A stretch of 64,000 bases of DNA from a virus. Position 1 is the first letter of the stretch. Every line of letters starts with the position of its first letter. The position numbers and the translations under genes were made by a program. Below, piece after piece: positions 57,897 to 64,000 of this stretch. The stretch is from positions 62,001-126,000 of the IMG/VR virus record IMGVR_UViG_3300028581_000011; one strand, written 5' to 3'. The notes below the pieces were generated by a model, which saw only the letters and a program-made list of their open reading frames with translations, searched no databases and was not told the origin of the DNA.

Positions 57897-57928
57897 CCGC
57901 CAAGGCTGATTTACATCAGCCAAGGCGG
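57897..57928 (-). terminator. Long hairpin after the capsid gene
   Basis: CCGCC..GGCTGAT..ATCAGCC..GGCGG, 12 paired positions with a two-base internal mismatch and a four-base loop. There is no T-run, so it may stabilise or process the capsid mRNA rather than terminate. Confidence 0.5.
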
Positions 57929-57945
57929 ACTCGCGAGGGGTGTCA

Positions 57946-58887
57946 TCAGATGAACTCGGCTCGGGCCACGGCGTTGGTATTGCCGATGGTGCAGCCGTTC
58001 TCTTCGTACGCAAAGAACTCAATCATGAAGGCTTTGCGCTCGATGAACATCGTGACCGGTTCCAACTCAAAATGCTTGCCAAGGAACTTCGGGTCGGCAA
58101 ACAGGTAGATGTTGTTCGTCTCGACGATGTCCTTCTTGATCGTGACGATCCAGTCGATGCCCATGAAACGCTGCAGCGACCAACCATCACGCATCACATC
58201 CATCGACAAGTCGCCGCCCATTTCGTCTCGGCGGAACTTACCAACTTCCTTGATGGTCAGCATATTGCAGACCGCCAACTTGGTCTCAAGGCAGCTGGGC
58301 GTCGAAGGCAGAATCTTCAGCATGTCCCAGAGGCTGTCGCGGTTGATCCCGCCGCCGATCTGTTCGTACTGAGCCACACCGGACGTGGGCAAAATGACAC
58401 CAGGGCCAACAATAGCGTTGTTGACGGCCCGGAACCATTTGGCGTCCTCTTCCGCCAACATGTCCTTGATAGCATTATCAGAGAACACCTGGCGAATATC
58501 CATGACCCAAGTACGCAACTCGGACACGTCCTTGGTGAAGCGGGTCGTCATGATCCGCTCGAAACCAACGGGGTAGCGAGGTCCCTTGATGTACATGTTG
58601 CTGGGCAACATGGCGAAAGGAACGCTGACAGCCGCCGGAGAATCCGGTTCCTTGTCGATGATCTTGATCGGCTTGTCGTCTTCGATCATGCGGTCAAGGT
58701 CGTCGGTGATAGTCACCGGCGGGAGAATCTTTCGGAGGACGCCATCTTCACGCATCTTGTAACGCGTGTAGTCGTTGGCGGCATCCACAGCTTCTTTGCG
58801 CTGTTGCCAATCGGTAGAACCGAGCTTTTCGCAAAGCACCCGGTTGACCACCTTCGGGTCCAGGCCTTCTTCCAAAAGGGCGCTCAT
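57946..58887 (-). CDS. Major capsid protein
   Basis: ATG 58887 follows CACGGAGG at five bases (a GTG two codons earlier is less likely). The 313 residues show the HK97-type layout. An N-terminal helical arm is followed by strands (RKILPPVTITDDLDRMIEDD, FAMLPSNMYIKGPRYPVGFE) and a spine-helix region near VSELRTWVMDIRQVFSDNAI. The gene follows protease, scaffold and decoration-like genes, the standard head order. A 313-residue chain is short for a large head, so accessory proteins probably reinforce it. Confidence 0.75.
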   Translation of the reverse strand: MSALLEEGLDPKVVNRVLCEKLGSTDWQQRKEAVDAANDYTRYKMREDGVLRKILPPVTITDDLDRMIEDDKPIKIIDKEPDSPAAVSVPFAMLPSNMYIKGPRYPVGFERIMTTRFTKDVSELRTWVMDIRQVFSDNAIKDMLAEEDAKWFRAVNNAIVGPGVILPTSGVAQYEQIGGGINRDSLWDMLKILPSTPSCLETKLAVCNMLTIKEVGKFRRDEMGGDLSMDVMRDGWSLQRFMGIDWIVTIKKDIVETNNIYLFADPKFLGKHFELEPVTMFIERKAFMIEFFAYEENGCTIGNTNAVARAEFI

Positions 58888-58932
58888 ATGCACCTCCGTG
58901 TTAGCTAAGTTTCAGTGGTGTCCGTACCAATA

Positions 58933-59523
58933 TCAGCTTTCGAGACCGCTGACGCTAGTCGTCAGCTTCGGCAGCCAGACAGGCCAGAAGGCCAGGACAT
59001 TGCGACGGAAAGTGTTCGCACGAACGGCGCGGCTGACCACACCGCAAATCGGCTTCTCGTAAGCAGCGGCCCTGGTAATACGGCCACCAGTAGCGGCATC
59101 CGTGTTGCTAGCAACGGCCGTGAGGCAGTCACCAGGAGCATAGGTGTCGCCAAGAGACGACTCGGGTTCGAACTCCGTGGTCTCCAGCTCCATGGCCGCA
59201 GCGGCGGCAAAGCCACCGATGTTGCCAGAGGGCGTGGCCGCCACGTAGACGTCGGCCTCGGTGGCCGGATCGCCGCCACCGACGGTGACGTCGTTGTCGG
59301 TCGAGGTCTGGAAGAGGAAGATCGCCATGTGACCAGCCTGCACAACGTCAGGCAGCCCCATCTCGTAGTCCCCGTCCGCATTCAAGTGAGCCACGCGACC
59401 GCCCCACACTTGGTCGATGGTCACAACAGACGCAAGCTTCGCCACGAAGTCCACCGCTTGCTGGCTCGGCCAGCCCTTCAGCGGGTTCAGACCGTGGACA
59501 GTCATTTGGGTAGGAGTCTTCAT
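58933..59523 (-). CDS. Capsid decoration / head structural protein, 196 aa
   Basis: Strand-rich protein with a CACGGAGG ribosome site. It contains AGHMAIFLFQTSTDNDVTVG and a Gly/Ala/Thr loop region (DVYVAATPSGNIGGFAAAAA). Directly upstream of the capsid gene, which suggests a head-coating or cement protein. The fold cannot be fixed from sequence alone. Confidence 0.65.
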   Translation of the reverse strand: MKTPTQMTVHGLNPLKGWPSQQAVDFVAKLASVVTIDQVWGGRVAHLNADGDYEMGLPDVVQAGHMAIFLFQTSTDNDVTVGGGDPATEADVYVAATPSGNIGGFAAAAAMELETTEFEPESSLGDTYAPGDCLTAVASNTDAATGGRITRAAAYEKPICGVVSRAVRANTFRRNVLAFWPVWLPKLTTSVSGLES

Positions 59524-59566
59524 ACTGCTGTTCCTCCGTGAAAAGAAATCGTCGGTGGACGAAAGG

Positions 59567-60013
59567 TCAGCTCGTCAGACCAAGCTTAGACAGGAAAGCT
59601 TGATCAGCCGCGCTGGGAGCTCCACGCTCACCGATGTAGTTAGGGTTGGTTCGACCAACAGCTGAGGCGCTCTTTTCGGGAACGCCACGGCCCTGCTGAA
59701 GCATGGCCACTTTTTGCTGCAGCTCAGTAATCTGAGCGGCGTGTGCCGTACGTTCGGCTGCCAACTTTTGGCAAATACGGCGAATGACACGTAGCGTCCC
59801 AGGATGCTGGTTCAGGGTCTCTTCGGCCAGCTTCGATTCCTTCTCAGGGTCGAACAACTGCACGGAGACCATCGCCTTGAGCGCCTCAGGGATGGCCGAG
59901 GTAACTTCCGCAGCTTGCTTCTCTTGTTGAGCAACAAGGTCCGAAGCCGCAGCAGCAATCTTTCCCGTAGTCTCGACATAGCCGAGCACTTGGGTAGTCA
60001 ATGCTTTATCCAT
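59567..60013 (-). CDS. Helical head-assembly protein, 148 aa
   Basis: Strongly helical with a heptad-like stretch (ERTAHAQITELQQKVAMLQQ), suited for a coiled coil. The C-terminus (RTNPNYIGERGAPSAADQAF) looks flexible. Small coiled-coil proteins between protease and capsid genes are often scaffold cores. Ribosome site GCGGAGG. No further motif. Confidence 0.6.
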   Translation of the reverse strand: MDKALTTQVLGYVETTGKIAAAASDLVAQQEKQAAEVTSAIPEALKAMVSVQLFDPEKESKLAEETLNQHPGTLRVIRRICQKLAAERTAHAAQITELQQKVAMLQQGRGVPEKSASAVGRTNPNYIGERGAPSAADQAFLSKLGLTS

Positions 60014-60036
60014 GGAATCCTCCGCAATATCGATGC

Positions 60037-61284
60037 TTACTTACCGCACAGGTCAGTAATAGACTTGAGAATGGCCTGAAACTGTTGAGCCTGTGCCGCA
60101 TTCTTCGGTTGCCACTTGGGCTTAGCCGAAGCCTGCTTGTTGGCCATTTGAACGAGTTTGGCAGCTGCCTTGGCCTGAACCGCAGCAGGATCAACGTTGG
60201 CCTGCGACAAGGCTTCCTGCAGCATTGCAAGCAGATCGGCTTGCTGACCTTCACCGCCGGCCATGCCGGCAAGAGCAGCGTCGCCACCTACGTCGCCCAT
60301 CGGGGGCATTCCCTCAGGGCCTGCGCCCATCGGAGGCTCTCCCATCGGAGGAGCGCCACCACCGCCGGCCCCGCCAGCGCCCTGCAGAAGCTGCAGCAGG
60401 AGCTCAGGAGGGATCTCGTCGCCGCCACCGGCCATTCCCGCAGGAGCAGCGCCTGGCATGTCGCCCATCGGGGCTTCCGCCGCAGGATCTTCCGTCATCG
60501 AAGGCTCAGACGACTCGGTCTCTTCCTTCGGAGGCTTCGGATCCTCTTCTTCGGAGTCTTCACACTCCTCGGCCTGCTTCTGCGCTTGTGCGAAAAAAGC
60601 ATCGTAGTAGTCTGCCAGCTTGGTAGCAGCTTCGTCGGCTATCAAGATGGTGTCGCGCAGAGACGTGACAACACCAGCCACTTCGGCTTGCTTGTCATTG
60701 GCCGCAGCACCAACAACGGCTTGAGCCAAGGCGGCACCGGCCTGAGAAGCAGCCTTGGAAGGCTGAGCCGGCTTCTGAGCTTCCTTGTTCGAGGAGTCAA
60801 ACGCCACAGCCAGCTTCGCAAGGATGCTTGTCCCCTGCGCATTGGCCTGATTGATAAGCGTTCGAAGCTCAGCAAACTTCTTCCCGTCTAACGAACTGTT
60901 GTCGGTACGGGCGGGGTGGCTGGATCCGGGATCGTCCTTCTCGGATTTGGCCGAGGAGGTTTCGTTGCTCGGATCTTCGCCAGTGGCCGCAACGGTAGCT
61001 CCGATATTCATCTGGAACTGATCCTGCGTACCAGGCGTGTTTTCCTTGGCGTTGTTGACGCCAATGGGTTGATCATCCTTGTTGTCCTTTTCGTTCTCCG
61101 AAGAACGAGCACCTTCTTGCGCAGGTGCAGTTCCATCATCGACGTTCTTGGACGGATGGGTCGTAGCGCCGCCAATGTTAGCGGGCTCACTGTTTGCCGA
61201 AGCCGACTTCTCCGGATTAACTTGCTGCAGCAAAGCAGCAATGCTGTTCCGAAGACTGGCTTGCTTATTGAACAAAGTAGTCAT
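60037..61284 (-). CDS. Acidic scaffold-like protein, 415 aa
   Basis: Acidic, low-complexity, largely helical or disordered protein with Ala/Gln/Asp/Gly runs (QANAQGTSILAKLAVAFDSS, SQAGAALAQAVVGAAANDKQ) and a Gly/Pro/Met-rich segment (GAAPAGMAGGGDEIPPELLL, AGPEGMPPMGDVGGDA). Internal scaffolds of large phages have this look and are removed by the head protease. Its place between protease and capsid genes supports that. The start follows CGGAG. Confidence 0.65.
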   Translation of the reverse strand: MTTLFNKQASLRNSIAALLQQVNPEKSASANSEPANIGGATTHPSKNVDDGTAPAQEGARSSENEKDNKDDQPIGVNNAKENTPGTQDQFQMNIGATVAATGEDPSNETSSAKSEKDDPGSSHPARTDNSSLDGKKFAELRTLINQANAQGTSILAKLAVAFDSSNKEAQKPAQPSKAASQAGAALAQAVVGAAANDKQAEVAGVVTSLRDTILIADEAATKLADYYDAFFAQAQKQAEECEDSEEEDPKPPKEETESSEPSMTEDPAAEAPMGDMPGAAPAGMAGGGDEIPPELLLQLLQGAGGAGGGGAPPMGEPPMGAGPEGMPPMGDVGGDAALAGMAGGEGQQADLLAMLQEALSQANVDPAAVQAKAAAKLVQMANKQASAKPKWQPKNAAQAQQFQAILKSITDLCGK

Positions 61285-61329
61285 CCTTGAAATCTCCGTA
61301 GGATGATGAATGTGCTGTCTCGCAAAGTG

Positions 61330-62853
61330 TTACGCGACAACCTTATTTTGCAGGACTACACATTCAAGTGTCAACGGTAATAGTTCTTCGGGCGTAGCCA
61401 TACTGGCCAGGGCAGACAACTGATACAGGGCATACTGCTCTGCAATCTTCTGCGCCAACTCTCCACATGCCCCTGATTTGATCAACGTACTTTTGGAGCG
61501 CAAACGTGTTTCTGCGTCCTTATACAAGGCAGCTCGTTGCGCACGATCTACGATTGAAGACAGCTCAAGCGAATGATCTCGGGTGAACTTATCAGCCCAG
61601 CTGCGCCGTTGTGCTGAGACCGGACCAACAGTAACGGCAAACGCACTTGAGGCAATCTTCGTGTAAACCACTGGATCCGAAGCCAGTCGGCCAAAAACAC
61701 CAGGCAGTTCGTCTTCCGACAGCGATAAAAGCTGTGCTGTCTTTTCACGGTTATCTCCGGTTAACAACCGGACAAAATCGCGGAACGGCAAAAGTACTCT
61801 CCGGCTAGCCATGGCTGCTAGCTTCAAGTTTACCTCACCGGTATCCAGCGGTCCCAATTCTCGAATCTCTATCGGGCGCTGCTTACTCTCAGCTAGACCC
61901 AGGGCAAGAGCCTTGTGTCGTTCCGTCGTGTTTCCTTCCATAGCCGTCTCAAGCTGCGCCAGTTTGTGCAGCAAGACAGCCTGCTTCTGCGATGCCTTCT
62001 GATCGTTAAGGCGCAGTATTGTTCCGTAGCCGTTCTGATTGGCGTATATCTCGGCCAGTTCGGCACCACCGATAACATGACCAGCGCTGGCTGCCTTTGT
62101 CATGTAGTCGGCTTTAGCACCCCAGGCACTAGGATCGGCAGGACGCCCGACCTTGGATATATCGAACCATCCGGGATTGGGATTGTCCACAAATTGCTGC
62201 AGACCGTCCCATGCCAATTTGGTGAGTCCGTCACGGCAGCCAAACATACGTCGGCCAGTTTCCGGACTGATGCACGTATCTTCAGTGCAGTACTCACTTC
62301 GATTGGCTGCCTTGTTATGGCAGTTTTGGCAGACATCGTAGTCGATTGTAGTGGCCATGCTCCACGGCAGGGCGTCACCACGGTTCAAGGCATGCAGGTC
62401 GTCGTCAGGCATCACAAGACCGCCGTTACGTTCGGCAGCTTCCTTGGTGCCATTGCCGACAACTAGCAGCTCAATCCTGCGCATTGGCTCGTTGTATGCG
62501 GATGCAGCAACCTTGCCATAGCTCTTGTCAGGATCTTTGTTTTTGTGATTTCGGTAGTAACGGGCCTTAGTAACAAAGCGACCATGATGCTCACGGCAAT
62601 CAGCTTCCTTGAAGCCATCGCCATTGCGATTAGATCCAAAGCCCTCGGTGGCACAGACAGCGATCAAATGTATAGGAATGTCGCCACGGGCAATCTTGAC
62701 GTTCTCAAGTGCCTTCGTCAGGGCATGATCAGCGCGCTTTAAGAATACGGCGCGGTCATGATTGGCAAGGCCACCGCTGGCCATCTTTACCAGTTGAGCG
62801 GGTTCTTCCGTCAACCTATCCCATGAGCCTACGCCTACAATTTTGTGCATCAT
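61330..62853 (-). CDS. Prohead-protease-like protein with Cys-rich insertion, 507 aa
   Basis: The N-terminal 170 residues fit a phage prohead protease: IHLIAVCATEGFGSNRNGDG, RYYRNHKNKDPDKSYGKVAA (candidate catalytic His) and ALPWSMATTIDYDVC (candidate Ser). After that comes CQNCHNKAANRSEYCTEDTC, a four-Cys metal-like cluster, and then about 300 extra helical residues (DKFTRDHSLELSSIVDRAQR). Such proteases cut the scaffold and capsid to allow expansion. The catalytic residues are tentative. Confidence 0.6.
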   Translation of the reverse strand: MMHKIVGVGSWDRLTEEPAQLVKMASGGLANHDRAVFLKRADHALTKALENVKIARGDIPIHLIAVCATEGFGSNRNGDGFKEADCREHHGRFVTKARYYRNHKNKDPDKSYGKVAASAYNEPMRRIELLVVGNGTKEAAERNGGLVMPDDDLHALNRGDALPWSMATTIDYDVCQNCHNKAANRSEYCTEDTCISPETGRRMFGCRDGLTKLAWDGLQQFVDNPNPGWFDISKVGRPADPSAWGAKADYMTKAASAGHVIGGAELAEIYANQNGYGTILRLNDQKASQKQAVLLHKLAQLETAMEGNTTERHKALALGLAESKQRPIEIRELGPLDTGEVNLKLAAMASRRVLLPFRDFVRLLTGDNREKTAQLLSLSEDELPGVFGRLASDPVVYTKIASSAFAVTVGPVSAQRRSWADKFTRDHSLELSSIVDRAQRAALYKDAETRLRSKSTLIKSGACGELAQKIAEQYALYQLSALASMATPEELLPLTLECVVLQNKVVA

Positions 62854-64000
62854 TTCGGTTGTACCTTATCCTTAAATCGCTGCGCAAAATTAGACGAACC
62901 GCCCCATATCGCCGGCAAAACGAGACCAAGCAAGCTGGGCAATTTCTTTACCATGCCGGCACGCCCGACCCTAGACAGGCCACGTACCTGGGAATTCGAA
63001 AGGGTCGGCATATATTTGTTGGGCAGTGAGGGATCGTGCTGATCGGCCACGGCAGACAGCTGCGCCCTTAGTCGCGTAAACCACGAGGCATTCGTTAGTT
63101 CTTGCTTGAGCAATGCCTGAGCTTCGGTTGCCAGTCGTTGTTCTTCTACTAGCGACTTGATCCTATCATTAACGTGCTTCACGTTATCAGAGACAGTCTT
63201 ACCCATACTGTGATAATCTGCCAAGATCTTAGGATCATTCACTTTGGCATCTTGCAGCTTCTTTATCAGGCCGTTGGTGTCCTTGTGCAGGGTCGAAAAA
63301 AGGCCTTCGTTTGTACTTGCTGCCGCTAGATCACTGGCAATTTCGGCAGACGACCGCAGGGGTATGCCTTCTGTAGGGTTAAACACGTCGAAACGATGTG
63401 TAGGCTGTGTTAACCAAGACTTGCCAAATTCAAAAGGCTTTTCGGCAGTACCTGTTATAACATTTGAAATATTACTTGGGTTGAATCTGCGAATCATCTC
63501 GGCCAAACCAAACAAGCCTGCACCGATTGGCATTTTTCTAGCCACATCGCCCACCAACGTAGGCTGTGCTTGTGCTGCCTCCTGGCTACGTCTAGTCAGC
63601 TCGTCAACCGCTGGATTGCCTGTGGTGGCATTTGGAGCCGCAGCAGGTGCAGCCGGTGTTACAGGTGCTGCTGGAGCTGCCGGGCCGCTAGAGGCAGCAG
63701 GAGCCGATGCTGACTCCTCAAGCTTCCTCTTGATAACCTCGTTCCAGTCCTTGCCTGTAGGCGTGCCAGGAAGCCCTTGGTAGGCCTTATACGCCAAACC
63801 AGCGCCACCACCAAGCAATCCACCGGACAGCGCCCCAGTCAGCATGGACTTGGGCATATTACGTTCTTCCTCGTCGCCCGCCAGGCCGGTGAGTCCACCA
63901 AGCAACGCCCCGCCACCAGCGCCCAGCAAAGCGCCGGCAATAGGCGTATGGTTTGTGGCAAACTCTTTGAGCTGTTCTATAGCATCAGCCTGCTTCTCTG
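62850..64000 (-). CDS. Glycine-zipper head protein, 5' end outside the window
   Basis: The frame is open to base 64000, so the start lies beyond. Visible sequence begins EKQADAIEQLKEFATNHTPI and then has glycine-zipper segments (GALLGAGGGALLGGLTGLAG and GALSGGLLGGGAGLAYKAYQ). An Ala/Pro-rich linker and a helical C-terminal half follow. Such zippers insert in membranes or pack tightly, so an internal or ejected virion protein is possible. Its stop overlaps the start of the protease gene. Confidence 0.65.
   Translation of the reverse strand, partial: EKQADAIEQLKEFATNHTPIAGALLGAGGGALLGGLTGLAGDEEERNMPKSMLTGALSGGLLGGGAGLAYKAYQGLPGTPTGKDWNEVIKRKLEESASAPAASSGPAAPAAPVTPAAPAAAPNATTGNPAVDELTRRSQEAAQAQPTLVGDVARKMPIGAGLFGLAEMIRRFNPSNISNVITGTAEKPFEFGKSWLTQPTHRFDVFNPTEGIPLRSSAEIASDLAAASTNEGLFSTLHKDTNGLIKKLQDAKVNDPKILADYHSMGKTVSDNVKHVNDRIKSLVEEQRLATEAQALLKQELTNASWFTRLRAQLSAVADQHDPSLPNKYMPTLSNSQVRGLSRVGRAGMVKKLPSLLGLVLPAIWGGSSNFAQRFKDKVQPK

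Noticed and set aside
57940-58908. Long plus-strand reading frame opposite the capsid gene
   Set aside because: It is a shadow of the capsid gene's codon bias and gives a low-complexity His/Arg-rich protein without a start signal.

Overview
The window is a 64-kb piece of a large contractile-tailed (myovirus-type) bacteriophage genome. It contains a tail sheath, a tail tube, a tape measure, baseplate J-like and gp25-like proteins, an HK97-type capsid region, and no bacterial housekeeping genes. Every supported gene lies on the minus strand, so transcription runs from high to low coordinates. Base composition looks close to balanced, with a GC-richer patch around 49.9-51.8 kb. The host cannot be named from the sequence. 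Some adhesin-like proteins recall those of Planctomycetota genomes, but that is only a weak hint.

Layout in transcription order. (1) 64.0-57.0 kb, head module: a glycine-zipper protein cut by the window edge, a prohead-protease-like protein, an acidic scaffold-like protein, small head proteins and the major capsid protein. (2) 57.0-51.8 kb, an accessory island. Its small genes have individual terminators and share an ACTAGCC leader. They include three proteins with a membrane segment, coiled coil and second membrane segment, a 40-residue membrane peptide and a DHH-type phosphoesterase whose motifs appear permuted. Two structured non-coding stretches lie among them. (3) 51.8-45.0 kb, neck and decoration genes (LamG-like lectin, adhesin-like protein, connector-like proteins, an exported repeat protein, a tail-terminator candidate). 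(4) 45.0-28.2 kb, tail module: sheath, tube, spike/baseplate, a tail-assembly-chaperone pair with a candidate -1 frameshift site, tape measure, hub, gp25-like and J-like proteins. A sigma-70-family factor sits inside this module. (5) 28.2-24.4 kb, small exported and membrane proteins around a papain-like cysteine peptidase, possibly a lysis or envelope cassette. (6) 24.4-7.0 kb, tail-tip and fibre genes, including collagen-like proteins and a family of paralogues with an N-x-x-R-x-(Y/W)-P-(F/L) amino-terminal motif. Inside this group is a modification set: a radical SAM/SPASM enzyme directly downstream of a collagen-like protein with a tail of about 30 cysteines, then a glycosyltransferase-methyltransferase fusion. 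(7) 7.0-2.9 kb, two large multidomain glycosyltransferases. (8) 2.9-0 kb, small unknown genes and a non-coding stretch rich in hairpins.

My reading is that the phage builds a heavily decorated virion. Fibres and adhesins are made together with enzymes that could glycosylate, methylate and radically modify them. Expression is cut into units by hairpin terminators, by a near-identical long palindrome found at four intergenic sites, and possibly by the phage's own sigma factor.
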